Shown one piece after another: positions 8,672-17,429 of a stretch of 45,701 bases of DNA. Within the stretch, counting starts at the first letter, position 1; the number at the start of each line of letters is the position of its first letter. Origin of the DNA: Candidatus Thorarchaeota archaeon (GTDB taxonomy: Archaea > Asgardarchaeota > Thorarchaeia > Thorarchaeales > Thorarchaeaceae); assembly GCA_016933575.1 (NCBI GenBank), contig JAFGAR010000203.1, forward strand, positions 1-45,701, given 5' to 3'. Position numbers and translations under genes: made by a program. The notes beneath the pieces are model-generated. The model saw only the letters and a program-made list of their open reading frames with translations. It searched no databases and was not told the origin of the DNA.

Positions 8672-10525
8672 ATGGACTACAGGTTTACAATGAATGAAAA
8701 CACGATTCTAAGAGATATCAGTAACACAGGTACCTACTCAAGAGCTATGAAGAAGAAGATAGGTTCATTTTACACACCAAAGGGACTAGCTGATGCAATT
8801 GCACTGGAAACACTCGATGCCTGGATGGTAGATAATCTTAGAGAGAAAGGAGTGAACGCAGGCAGTATTGATGCATTGAAACCATCTTCTAGAAAAAGGG
8901 TACTGGATGATATCAAAAGGGTTCGAATTCTTGATCCTGCAGTTGGTGCAGGCGCATTTCTGCTTGCAGCTGCTGAATGGTTGGAGAAAACAAGGATATC
9001 TCTCAATGATCAACATGATCAGAGAATAATTCGTAGGGAGATAGTAGAGAATAATCTCTATGGAGTTGACTTGGATGCAGATGCTGTGGAATCCTGTATT
9101 TATCATTTGAAAAATTGGAGCGTAAACAAAGTATCGGGATTCGTCGAGAAAACTGAAAATCAGATTAGTAGGATAAAACAAGGCAATAGTCTTCTTGGGT
9201 ATATCAACAGAAATACTGAACGTGAAGTATTTGGAATAGAAACCACCAGTATGTTTCATTGGTATCAAGGGATTGACGATCTTGATGTAGGATTTGATAT
9301 CATACTTGGTAATCCACCTTATGGCAATATTCTTGATAGTAATGAGAGAAGGTTCATTGCGTCTACATATGGTTACAATGTAGGAGGAGGAAAACAAGGA
9401 ACTTGGAATAGCGCTGCTCATTTTATCGTGCGCTCAAGAGAACTTCTAAGACCAGGAGGCTATCTTGGACTCTTAGTCCCTAATAGTATTCTCCGAGTAG
9501 GTCAATTCACAAAGACGAGAAAGTACTTGTTGGAAGATCTAAGACTCTGGAAAATAATTGATGAGGGAAGTCCATTTGATGATGTTACTTTAGAAATGGT
9601 TACAATATTCTGCCAAGCAAACAACTATCATAAGAACGACCAAGTAAAAATTGAATCAAGAAGACCGGGTCATGAGCATAATAACTCAATCGATTGGAAT
9701 CTACTAAAACAGGGGAGGATTTTCTCAATATACTACGATACCATATTCGCTAGAATATCTCAGAGAGGAAAAAAAAATATGCTTTCAGCATCAAGAGGGA
9801 GAGATATACCTAAAGAATATGTGAGTAGTTCAAGAAACGAGAGATTTCACATTCCATACATTACCAGCGGCAGAAGTGTTCAGAGATATCGCATTATCGA
9901 GAAGCACCAGATCTATGCAGATGAATGGTGTTTGAAAGATTGTGGTATGAAAGATTCCTTTGATAACGAGCTGTTGGTATCAACAAAAAACTTCAGACAT
10001 CCTCGTTGTGTGTTAAAACCGAAAGGAATAATCCATGGAGGAGGAATTGTTAGAATCATTCCACTCTTTCAAGGTTCAGATATTCGAGTTCTTGGGTTGA
10101 TTCTAAACTCACGCTTGATTCAATATATTTGCACAAGATACCTTACGAACTATTCCCAGTTGACTACATGCCTTAATACCGGAATTATGGAAGATATACC
10201 ATTGATTGTGCCAAAATATGCTCAGCCATACAAGGTACTGTTCGATTCAATTTATTCTCTTTATAATTCAGAATATGAAGAAACAAATCAAATTGCACGA
10301 TTCATAGAAACTGTCAGCGATGCGCTTGTCTATGACTTATATTTCAGCAATGATGAAGCATTCCAAGAAATGATTGCATCGGTTATGAATGATAGAGCAG
10401 GGAGAATCAAAGACCCATATCATCTCTACAAGATTCTATACAGAGAGGATGTCCTTCAAGCTATCAATACTATCATGAAGAACGTTTACGTGAGGAAAAT
10501 TGAGAAACAAATAGGGCAACACTAA
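8672..10525 (+). CDS. Eco57I/TaqI-type N6-adenine DNA methyltransferase (orphan)
   Basis: 617 residues. An N-terminal GSFYTPKGLA precedes SAM-binding motif I DPAVGAGAF (residues 88-96); the catalytic motif IV NPPYG is at 214-218. The C-terminal half (about 380-540) resembles a TaqI-like target-recognition domain (FHIPYITSGRSVQRY...). There is no N-terminal PD-ExK nuclease as in full type IIG enzymes, and no restriction or BREX/DISARM gene lies beside it. It therefore looks like a solitary methylase or the remnant of a restriction system. ATG 8672 is used; ATG 8690 is an alternative. Confidence 0.85.
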   Translation: MDYRFTMNENTILRDISNTGTYSRAMKKKIGSFYTPKGLADAIALETLDAWMVDNLREKGVNAGSIDALKPSSRKRVLDDIKRVRILDPAVGAGAFLLAAAEWLEKTRISLNDQHDQRIIRREIVENNLYGVDLDADAVESCIYHLKNWSVNKVSGFVEKTENQISRIKQGNSLLGYINRNTEREVFGIETTSMFHWYQGIDDLDVGFDIILGNPPYGNILDSNERRFIASTYGYNVGGGKQGTWNSAAHFIVRSRELLRPGGYLGLLVPNSILRVGQFTKTRKYLLEDLRLWKIIDEGSPFDDVTLEMVTIFCQANNYHKNDQVKIESRRPGHEHNNSIDWNLLKQGRIFSIYYDTIFARISQRGKKNMLSASRGRDIPKEYVSSSRNERFHIPYITSGRSVQRYRIIEKHQIYADEWCLKDCGMKDSFDNELLVSTKNFRHPRCVLKPKGIIHGGGIVRIIPLFQGSDIRVLGLILNSRLIQYICTRYLTNYSQLTTCLNTGIMEDIPLIVPKYAQPYKVLFDSIYSLYNSEYEETNQIARFIETVSDALVYDLYFSNDEAFQEMIASVMNDRAGRIKDPYHLYKILYREDVLQAINTIMKNVYVRKIEKQIGQH

Positions 10526-10548
10526 GAAAGATGTCGTAGATACTGATG

Positions 10549-10559
10549 CTTAAATATAG
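10549..10559 (+). promoter_or_regulatory. TATA box of the four-helix membrane protein gene
   Basis: CTTAAATATAG lies about 30 bases before the ATG at 10587. The spacing implies an almost leaderless transcript, and no ribosome binding site is seen. Confidence 0.5.
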
Positions 10560-10586
10560 AAACGAAGGCTAACAAAACGAATTAGA

Positions 10587-11195
10587 ATGCACGAAGATAA
10601 TGATTCCACTAAGATGGCTGAAGACCTCATTGATGCAGTTGATGATGAAATAGAAACTGAAGAAGTAAGCGATGGACTTACTCCAGGTGAACGAAAAATC
10701 GAGAAGAAAAAAGTATCTGAACGAGAGAAAAGGGCTGAGGAACTTAGGAAACAGCTTAGAAAGCGGAATCTAGGAATGCTGAATTATCGATGGCCAGCAA
10801 TGCTCCTATTCTTTGGAGGAATCATGTCAATAATGACGAACTTCCTTCAAGTCATGACAAGACTGACAGGACTACCTCCAGAGGTCGGATTTGATACATT
10901 CATTGATGCACTCTATAGAACAGGAGGGGTAATCTACGTCTTCCCCATCATTGGTGGAGCTTTTATGATCGTCTTGAGCTATTTCGCATACACAACTCCC
11001 AAACTAACATGGCTAGCCATCATACCATCACTGATGATGTTTATGGCCGGAGGAACGGTCTATTTCTTGATCACATTTGCTGTAAGTGCTCAACCAGAAT
11101 ACACTGGTCTGATCTATGCAACAGGTGTACCTCTTGTTATGTTCATTGCAGGAGCGATTGCTCTAATTGCTATCTACATGAGAGAGAAAGAATGA
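10587..11195 (+). CDS. Membrane protein with charged N-terminal coiled coil, unknown function
   Basis: 202 residues. The first ~65 are highly charged (EKRAEELRKQLRKRN) and probably a cytoplasmic coiled coil. Four membrane helices follow (about residues 70-90, 112-132, 140-162 and 172-196), ending in a basic tail REKE. I recognise no family. It is convergent with the adenylate kinase gene, whose stop is one base away. A membrane anchor or scaffold role is only a guess. Confidence 0.7.
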   Translation: MHEDNDSTKMAEDLIDAVDDEIETEEVSDGLTPGERKIEKKKVSEREKRAEELRKQLRKRNLGMLNYRWPAMLLFFGGIMSIMTNFLQVMTRLTGLPPEVGFDTFIDALYRTGGVIYVFPIIGGAFMIVLSYFAYTTPKLTWLAIIPSLMMFMAGGTVYFLITFAVSAQPEYTGLIYATGVPLVMFIAGAIALIAIYMREKE

Positions 11196-11196
11196 A

Positions 11197-11766
11197 TTAG
11201 TCTTGGAGAAACTCATCAAGACGACCTTCTTCCTCAAGTTCACTCATCCAGTCTATACGCGCTGGTTCAGGTTCAGTTTCCAATAGTTCCTCAATCGTGG
11301 TAACAACTTCAGTCGAGCTCATTCCAGTTGTATCAATCTCATAGACGATCTCTTCACCAAAAGCGTCAAGAGCGTCGAGTTGACAGACTCCAAGTACTTC
11401 AGCCTCAACATTTTCTCGGATTTTGGCTTCAGAGTAACCTCGTTCCTTCAATCGCTCACGAAGTGTTTCAGGGTGTGTTCGTAGTACAATAACAATTTCG
11501 ACCGAATCACTAGGAACTAGATCGATGTAGTGACCCTCGATAATTATCTTCCTTGATTTATCATCGACGAGTTCCAACAGCGCTTCAACTAGACAATCTT
11601 CATCAACAATACCTGTATCCCTTGCCTTGTCTTGAGCTGATATGCATCCATTCCTATCAGCAAGATCACCTAGATTGACTATCTCTACAGCCATTTTGCT
11701 TCCTAGAATCTTGGCGACTTTCGATTTCCCAGTTCCAGGAGTTCCACCAATCACGAGAACGGGCAT
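11197..11766 (-). CDS. Fap7/AK6-type adenylate kinase
   Basis: Archaeal homologue of adenylate kinase 6 (Fap7, hCINAP), an NMP kinase/ATPase that in the known family helps late 16S/18S rRNA maturation with ribosomal protein S11. P-loop GTPGTGKS is at residues 8-15; EGHYIDLVP and LRTHPETLRERL..RGY follow as the family's NMP-binding and lid motifs. An acidic C-terminal tail of about 30 residues extends beyond the usual core. Its neighbours (Ard1, chaperonin, Rpo6) suit an information-processing context. Confidence 0.88.
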   Translation of the reverse strand: MPVLVIGGTPGTGKSKVAKILGSKMAVEIVNLGDLADRNGCISAQDKARDTGIVDEDCLVEALLELVDDKSRKIIIEGHYIDLVPSDSVEIVIVLRTHPETLRERLKERGYSEAKIRENVEAEVLGVCQLDALDAFGEEIVYEIDTTGMSSTEVVTTIEELLETEPEPARIDWMSELEEEGRLDEFLQD

Positions 11767-11893
11767 AGATAGGAGTCAATTAGAGATGAAGATAAGCTTT
11801 GAGCTGATGACTTGATACGAAAGAGAAGACACAAACTCCATTACATAACGGATAAAAGAAGCATGAATTGTCGATTTCATCGAAAAGCTCGAA

Positions 11894-12412
11894 GTGAGTA
11901 ACAACATGACAGAGGCCTACAGCATCCGGCAGTTTAACACTGATGACATCAAGCATGTAGTCCAGATTAACAAAGAATGTCTACCAGAAAATTATCCAGA
12001 CCAATTCTTCCTCGGTCTGTATTACCATGCTCCAAAAGCATTCTTAGTAGCTGAAGTGGACTCTAAACTTGTAGGCTATATCATGTGTAGAATTGAGAGG
12101 GGAATCTCATCATTTGGGCGCCTTCCTGTGAAGAAGGGGCATATAGTATCTGTTGCTGTTCTACATTCACAAAGGCATAAGGGAATAGGCACTGCGATAA
12201 TTAAGGCAGGTCTACGAGCCATGGAAGAATATGGTGCATCGGAATTCTTTCTAGAAGTGCGTAAGGGTAATGAAGATGCAGTTTCGGTCTATGAGAATCT
12301 GGGATTCTCCGTGCGCCGAGTTCTTCGAGGATATTATCGGGATGGCGAAGATGCGTATCTCATGGTAGCAAAGGCAGAGAATCCCGTAGAGGCTGATATA
12401 ATCGATGAGTGA
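11894..12412 (+). CDS. Ard1/RimI-type N-alpha-acetyltransferase
   Basis: GNAT-fold protein N-terminal acetyltransferase. The acetyl-CoA loop is Q-RHKGIGTA; VSVAVL and EVRKGNEDAVSVYENLGF are typical of archaeal Ard1 (Naa10-like) enzymes, as is the late YYRDGEDAYLM. Start either GTG 11894 or ATG 11906, four codons apart. A TATA-like GATAAAAG (11851-11858) lies upstream. Its last eight bases overlap the DUF89 gene, so the two are probably co-translated. Confidence 0.87.
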   Translation: MSNNMTEAYSIRQFNTDDIKHVVQINKECLPENYPDQFFLGLYYHAPKAFLVAEVDSKLVGYIMCRIERGISSFGRLPVKKGHIVSVAVLHSQRHKGIGTAIIKAGLRAMEEYGASEFFLEVRKGNEDAVSVYENLGFSVRRVLRGYYRDGEDAYLMVAKAENPVEADIIDE

Positions 12413-13325
12413 GAGAATTCAAGTACCACTCATTCCGGATTGTGCGCCTTGTATAATGAGTAGTCTGAAAACACTTGTCCCACTACTCACTTCAGATTTC
12501 GAAGAACAGGCTGAATATTTCGCTGTTGCATTCAGTCTTTTATCTGAGGGATATGAAAAAAGGATTGATCCAGCTCCACTATCAATAAAGATCTACCAGG
12601 AACTATATCGCAAAGCTGGAGCCAACGACCCCTATGTCCAAATAAAGCGGGAAAGTACTGAAGCTGCTCTGAAGGCATTGCCAACAATTGAGAAGAAGAT
12701 TGAACCATTAGAAGGATATAATCTCTTCAGAGCCTGTTTGGCTACAGCAATTACTGGAAATGTGATTGACTTTAGTACAGCGGGACATGATCCGGATTTG
12801 GAGAGGCTCGTTGAGACCTTCGATGACATCCTGAAGGTCGGATTCGCGATAGACGATTCGATGGAACTCTGGCAGAAACTTACCACTAGTAAAGGCAATC
12901 TTCTCTTTCTGGCAGATAATGCAGGCGAGGTCATTCTTGACATTCCCCTTCTCAGATTTATCAAAGACTTGGTTTGGACCATTACATTCATCGTAAAAGG
13001 AAGACCAATGGTCAATGATGTGACAAGAGAAGACATTCATGGAACAGAGATTGAGCAATTAGTCAATATTGCAGATAGTGGTGCATGGGCTCATGGAGTA
13101 CCTCTTCGGTTTGTGAGTGAGGAGTTTCTAGACCTTGTTTCTAAGAGCGATCTCGTCATCTCAAAGGGACAGGCCAATATTGAGACCTTCCCTGAGATTC
13201 AACAACGGACAATGGTCGAAACCTATTATATCACCAGAGCAAAATGTCCTCATATCTCACAGGCAATCGGAGCGAAGAAAGGCGACAATGTGGTCCTAAA
13301 ACAGCCAAAGCAAAGAAATCGATGA
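12405..13325 (+). CDS. DUF89 (ARMT1-like) metal-dependent phosphatase
   Basis: 306 residues of the DUF89 family, metal-dependent phosphatases that known work links to damage control of phosphometabolites. Seen: an N-terminal CAPC cysteine pair (residues 14-17) typical of the archaeal subgroup, the metal-site motif DNAGE, then KGRPMVNDVT and SKGQANIET. The gene starts inside the end of the acetyltransferase gene (ATGAGTGA overlap), suggesting a two-gene operon. The physiological substrate is not known. Confidence 0.85.
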   Translation: MSERIQVPLIPDCAPCIMSSLKTLVPLLTSDFEEQAEYFAVAFSLLSEGYEKRIDPAPLSIKIYQELYRKAGANDPYVQIKRESTEAALKALPTIEKKIEPLEGYNLFRACLATAITGNVIDFSTAGHDPDLERLVETFDDILKVGFAIDDSMELWQKLTTSKGNLLFLADNAGEVILDIPLLRFIKDLVWTITFIVKGRPMVNDVTREDIHGTEIEQLVNIADSGAWAHGVPLRFVSEEFLDLVSKSDLVISKGQANIETFPEIQQRTMVETYYITRAKCPHISQAIGAKKGDNVVLKQPKQRNR

Positions 13326-13355
13326 TTTCATACCCACTCATAACAGCTTCAAGGT

Positions 13356-13405
13356 AATGTTTATATTTGCATATCTACGCGAAGCGCTTGTACAGTTTTA
13401 TTTGA
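13356..13405 (+). promoter_or_regulatory. Promoter region of the thermosome gene
   Basis: TTTATATTT (about 13360-13368) is a good archaeal TATA element, and TTTTATTTG near 13396 is a second candidate. An 8-bp palindrome AAGCGCTT (13382-13389) lies between them and could be a regulator site. Inferred from composition and position. Confidence 0.45.
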
Positions 13406-13465
13406 ACTGGCCAGAGTAGTGCGATTACTTTGTGCTACACGACCAGTAAAAGGAGGAACTAATTG

Positions 13466-15106
13466 ATGAGTCAACAGGTACCGGTGCTAGTACTAAGAGA
13501 AGACACCGAGCGAACACGCGGTCGTGATGCTCAGAGAAATAATATCATGGCTGCAGTTGTTATCGCAGAAGCTGTCAAATCAGCCCTTGGCCCTCGTGGA
13601 ATGGACAAGATGCTCGTGGACAGTTTTGGTGACATTACAGTTACAAATGATGGAGCTACCATCCTGAAAGAGATGGATGTTGCCCATCCAGCTGCTAAGA
13701 TGGTCATTGAGGTCGCAAAGACTGTAGACGACGAAGTAGGAGATGGAACGACAACAGCCGCGATTCTGACTGGAGATCTGCTAAAGCAAGCTGAAACATT
13801 ATTGGATCAGAAGATACATCCGACAATCATTATCAATGGCTATAGAAAGGCTGCACAGAAAGCCCTTGAGGTCATTGATTCAGTTGCTGAAAAGATTGAT
13901 CCGGCAGATGCAGACTACAAGAAAATTTTGATTGATGTTGCTAAGACCTCTATGTCTAGCAAGTTTGTATCAAACACCAGAGACCCCCTTGCAAAGATTG
14001 TTGTGGATGCAGTTCTCGCAATCGCTAAAGATCTTCCAGAAGGAGAGGTCTTGAACGTGGAGAACATCCCCCGTCAGAAGCAACATGGAATGTCAGTGGA
14101 CAAGACAGAGTTAGTAAAGGGTCTTGTACTCGATAAGGAAGTAGTTCACCCAGCCATGCCAAAGAGGGTGGAAGGTGCCAAGATTCTTCTACTGGAATCT
14201 GCCCTTGAAGTAACAAAGACAGAGTTTGATGCTAAGATCTCAATCACAGATCCCAGTGGAATGCAGAACTTCCTCCAAGAGGAAGAACGAATGCTCAAGA
14301 GAATGGTGGACAAGATTATCGAATCTGGTGCAAATGTCGTTATCGCTCAGAAGGGCGTGGACGATGTTGTACAGCATTTTCTGGCTAAAGCAGGTATTAT
14401 GGCAGTAAGACGCATCAAGAAATCTGATGTTGAAAAAGTCCATGAGACAACTGGTGCAACAATTGTATCAAAGATTCAATCACTCACAGCTGCAGATCTA
14501 GGAAAAGCCAAGCTCGTTGAGCAGAGAGATGTCGGCGATGATAAGATGTTATTCATTGAAGGAACACCAAAGTCAAGCGTAGTCACTCTCTTGGTCCGAG
14601 GAGGAACGGATCACATCGTTGATGAAGTAGACAGAGCCCTAAATGATGCCCTTCATGTTGTGGCGGATGTAGTGAAGCACCCATATATCACATATGGAGG
14701 CGGTTCTCTTGCTGCAGAGATTTCAAAGCAACTAAGAGAATTCTCATCAACACTCGATGGCCGTGAACAATACGCAGCAAATGCCTTTGCTGATGCTATT
14801 GAGTCATTACCAAACACTCTTGCTGAGAATGGTGGACTTGATCCCATTGACATAATTGTGCATCTCAGAAAGGCACACACCGATGGAAACGTTCATCACG
14901 GTATTAGTCTCGAAAAGGGAAAGGTTGATGACATGAAAAAGTCTCGAATAATCGAGGCTGCGATTGTCAATAGGCAGATTGTTATGTCAGCTGCGGAAGC
15001 GGCTCAAATGATTTTGAAGATTGACGATGTCATCAGCTCGAAGGGCGGCCCAGGTGGAATGGGTGGCGGTCCTGAAGGTGGAGACTTCGGCGGCGACGAC
15101 GAATAG
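13466..15106 (+). CDS. thsA: Thermosome subunit (group II chaperonin)
   Basis: ATP-driven protein-folding chaperonin. The full equatorial-intermediate-apical-intermediate-equatorial order is visible: [13 protein letters not shown], the nucleotide motif DEVGDGTTT, and a glycine-rich tail with GGPGGMGGG. 546 residues is normal. ATG 13466 is chosen because AGGAGG at 13451-13456 lies nine bases before it; the TTG one codon earlier is unlikely. It is followed after 36 bases by the Rpo6 gene, so the two are probably co-transcribed. Confidence 0.96.
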   Translation: MSQQVPVLVLREDTERTRGRDAQRNNIMAAVVIAEAVKSALGPRGMDKMLVDSFGDITVTNDGATILKEMDVAHPAAKMVIEVAKTVDDEVGDGTTTAAILTGDLLKQAETLLDQKIHPTIIINGYRKAAQKALEVIDSVAEKIDPADADYKKILIDVAKTSMSSKFVSNTRDPLAKIVVDAVLAIAKDLPEGEVLNVENIPRQKQHGMSVDKTELVKGLVLDKEVVHPAMPKRVEGAKILLLESALEVTKTEFDAKISITDPSGMQNFLQEEERMLKRMVDKIIESGANVVIAQKGVDDVVQHFLAKAGIMAVRRIKKSDVEKVHETTGATIVSKIQSLTAADLGKAKLVEQRDVGDDKMLFIEGTPKSSVVTLLVRGGTDHIVDEVDRALNDALHVVADVVKHPYITYGGGSLAAEISKQLREFSSTLDGREQYAANAFADAIESLPNTLAENGGLDPIDIIVHLRKAHTDGNVHHGISLEKGKVDDMKKSRIIEAAIVNRQIVMSAAEAAQMILKIDDVISSKGGPGGMGGGPEGGDFGGDDE

Positions 15107-15142
15107 AAAGAGTCAAACGTAGAACAAAATCAGGTGTAGCTC

Positions 15143-15841
15143 ATGTCAGACGGCTCTGAAAAGAACGAAAAGGATACAGAAGAGGCTGAAGAAGCCGTAG
15201 AAGGTGATGATGAAGCACTTACTACGGAAGAGATTGTAGCCCTTCTTAGCCATATAGGCGGGGTTGGCCCCAAAACAGCTGAGAAACTTGCAGAGGCAGG
15301 ATACGATAGTATCGAGAAAGTATCACAGGCTGAGAAAGAAAAGCTTGCAGAAGCTGTCACAGGACTTAGTGTAGCAAAAGCTGAAGCTGTCATTCTTGAG
15401 GCTCTGGATCTTCTTGAGAAAATCGAGTCTGGAGCAGTTGACCTCAGTGGCAAATCAAAATCCAAGCGAAAGAAAGCCCCGGAACCGGAACCAGAGAGGC
15501 ATGAGCTTACACCAATTGCAGAAATCGAACGTGCAGAGGAACGTAAGAATCTCGTTACTGGATATGACGAAGACAAGGCCAAAATTGGGATAACAATTGG
15601 TCCGAAATGGCTTACGAAATATGAAAAAGCACGAATCATTGGTGCTCGAGCACTTCAGATTTCTATGGGCGCACCAGTAATGATTGATGTTTCGAATATA
15701 CAGAATGTAGGACGATTTGGTTTTGCTGAAGAAGAACTACGTTCAGGAATTCTTCCCATGACAGTTCGTCGAACACTGCCCACTGGTGAGTACTCAGATA
15801 TTCCATTATCGGTTTTATTGAAGCATACGAGGTTGGATTAA
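15143..15841 (+). CDS. rpoK: RNA polymerase subunit Rpo6/RpoK with N-terminal helix-hairpin-helix extension
   Basis: The C-terminal ~105 residues are archaeal Rpo6 (RPB6/omega equivalent): KYEKARIIGARALQISMGAP, then EELRSGILPMTVRRTLP. This subunit holds the RNA polymerase core together. The first ~90 residues are an acidic tract and a helix-hairpin-helix module (LLSHIGGVGPKTAEKLAEAG) like those in DNA-binding and topoisomerase proteins, followed by a basic linker (KSKSKRKKAPEPEPE). Canonical archaeal Rpo6 is only about 60-100 residues, so this is an unusual fusion. Start ATG 15143 follows AGGTG. It lies in the thermosome transcript and ends before a T-tract. Confidence 0.92.
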   Translation: MSDGSEKNEKDTEEAEEAVEGDDEALTTEEIVALLSHIGGVGPKTAEKLAEAGYDSIEKVSQAEKEKLAEAVTGLSVAKAEAVILEALDLLEKIESGAVDLSGKSKSKRKKAPEPEPERHELTPIAEIERAEERKNLVTGYDEDKAKIGITIGPKWLTKYEKARIIGARALQISMGAPVMIDVSNIQNVGRFGFAEEELRSGILPMTVRRTLPTGEYSDIPLSVLLKHTRLD

Positions 15842-15850
15842 TTCCAGCCT

Positions 15851-15870
15851 CTTTCTACTTTCTTTTTTCC
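15851..15870 (+). terminator. Pyrimidine/T-tract terminator after rpoK
   Basis: CTTTCTACTTTCTTTTTTCC begins ten bases after the rpoK stop. T-rich tracts without hairpins are the usual archaeal intrinsic terminators. Confidence 0.55.
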
Positions 15871-15904
15871 AAATGCATACAATTCATATGTCATCATGCC
15901 ACGC

Positions 15905-15912
15905 CTTAAAAG
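15905..15912 (+). promoter_or_regulatory. TATA box of the MgtC/DUF4010 gene
   Basis: CTTAAAAG, about 35 bases before the ATG at 15947, implies a very short leader. Confidence 0.45.
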
Positions 15913-15946
15913 CGACGGGTCCTTTACACATTACCCTCAGTGGTGA

Positions 15947-17269
15947 ATGATAGTGCAGGAGTTATTACCAGACGCTGAATTGATTGTCAAAGCTCTCCTT
16001 GGATTTGTAGTAGGCGCATTAATTGGACTAGAACGTCAAAAAAAGATGGAAGGAGAGAGAACAGCTGGCGTCAGATCTTTCGGACTACACAGTCTTCTAG
16101 GAGCCATGGTGGCATATATTTCTCAACTCACATCAAATTGGATTATTCTCGTCTATGGTATCGCGATTTCCTTAATTCTCGTCACTGGCCAAGTATACTA
16201 CAAGCTATTCCGAACAATGGGAAAAGGACTAACAACTCCACTTGTGTTCTCACTTGCTTTTGTTCTTGGCACCCTTGTTGGTTTTGATACGCCAATTCCA
16301 GGGCAATTATTCGGAACACTGCAAATATTCTCAATGACCGTTGCATTCTTGGTTTTTCTTGTTCTTGGATTCAAGGAAGAACTGGCTCATGCTGTGGAGG
16401 TTATCACTCGCGAAGAGATGATAAGCGCTGTTGAGCTTGGTGTGATTATTCTTTTCATCTGGCCTTTGATTCCCGAAACTGTCACATTAGGTACGATTGA
16501 TTTTCCTGCATTTCAAACATATCTTCTTATTGTAATATTGCTTGCAGTAAGTTTTGGTAACTACTTGCTTGTCAAGAAGTACAAAGATCGAGGCATCTAT
16601 TTCTTCGGACTTTTTGGGGGTCTAGCGAACAGTGAGGCTGCTGTATCAAGTGTAACCGATTTCTATGTAAACGAAGGTAGACGTGGCGCTGGGAGAATCG
16701 CACTGTCTATCAATTTGGCGAATGTAGCAATGGTCCTGAGAAACGGTTTACTAATCTTATTAATAGACAGAACGTACTTGCTATTTAGACTATATGTGAT
16801 TCCAATTGCAATATTGATAGTTGCAAGTATGTTACGGCTATTTCAAGAGAGTAGCTTAGACCATAAACCAGAAGGTAAACTTTTCGATACAAAACTGGTT
16901 TCGCCGTTTGAGTTTGGACCAGCTATAAGATTTGGTGTCATCTTTGTAGGTGTATATCTTGTCCAACTAGCATTCACACAGACATTCAGTGGAACAGGAT
17001 TAATCATAGCAGCATTAATCGGTGGATTCGTATCAGCTGGAGCTGTAATTGCTAGTTCAGCCACAGTGTACATACTCAATCCTGCTCTATACCAAGAGGT
17101 GTCGATTGCTATTATCGTTGCAACAATCGTCTCAGTTCTGAACAAAATGATCTATGTCTATCTCGCAGACCGTGAGACATGTCTTCTGAGAATAGTCGCC
17201 AGAGATTCTCTGGTTATTGGTTCATTGATACTCCTCTATCTCGTGCTGTTCATACTGGGCTTTGTGTAA
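15947..17269 (+). CDS. MgtC/SapB family membrane protein with DUF4010 domain
   Basis: 440 residues, about a dozen hydrophobic segments. The N-terminal third is MgtC-like (GFVVGALIGLERQKK, then GVRSFGLHSLLGAM), the remainder DUF4010, a common pairing in archaea and bacteria. Members are linked to magnesium homeostasis or ion balance, but the two-domain form has no settled function. Monocistronic, between the Rpo6 terminator and the HisRS gene. Confidence 0.85.
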   Translation: MIVQELLPDAELIVKALLGFVVGALIGLERQKKMEGERTAGVRSFGLHSLLGAMVAYISQLTSNWIILVYGIAISLILVTGQVYYKLFRTMGKGLTTPLVFSLAFVLGTLVGFDTPIPGQLFGTLQIFSMTVAFLVFLVLGFKEELAHAVEVITREEMISAVELGVIILFIWPLIPETVTLGTIDFPAFQTYLLIVILLAVSFGNYLLVKKYKDRGIYFFGLFGGLANSEAAVSSVTDFYVNEGRRGAGRIALSINLANVAMVLRNGLLILLIDRTYLLFRLYVIPIAILIVASMLRLFQESSLDHKPEGKLFDTKLVSPFEFGPAIRFGVIFVGVYLVQLAFTQTFSGTGLIIAALIGGFVSAGAVIASSATVYILNPALYQEVSIAIIVATIVSVLNKMIYVYLADRETCLLRIVARDSLVIGSLILLYLVLFILGFV

Positions 17270-17429
17270 GTTAAAATAACTGAACGCAAGACTTAAAGTA
17301 GGAATGGCTGTTCTTGAATATGGTGACAAATGTGACAGTTGGTGGCTTTGTTCATCGGAATGATAGATAGAATTAGTCAATACTCCGCCACCCGCAGCTG
17401 TTACCTGATTGAGTTTTGGAGGATTATCA

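Noticed and set aside
8786..9421. 211-residue open frame opposite the methyltransferase gene
   Set aside because: It lies wholly inside a gene with clear methylase motifs, and its translation shows no domain or coding-like composition.
14653..14880. Open frames on the strand opposite the thermosome and rpoK genes
   Set aside because: They are shadows of strongly supported genes and have low-complexity Ser/Ala-rich translations.
17270..17429. Possible tRNA or small RNA between the MgtC-like gene and hisS
   Set aside because: No T-loop GGTTCGAATCC-like sequence, acceptor pairing or cloverleaf could be drawn.
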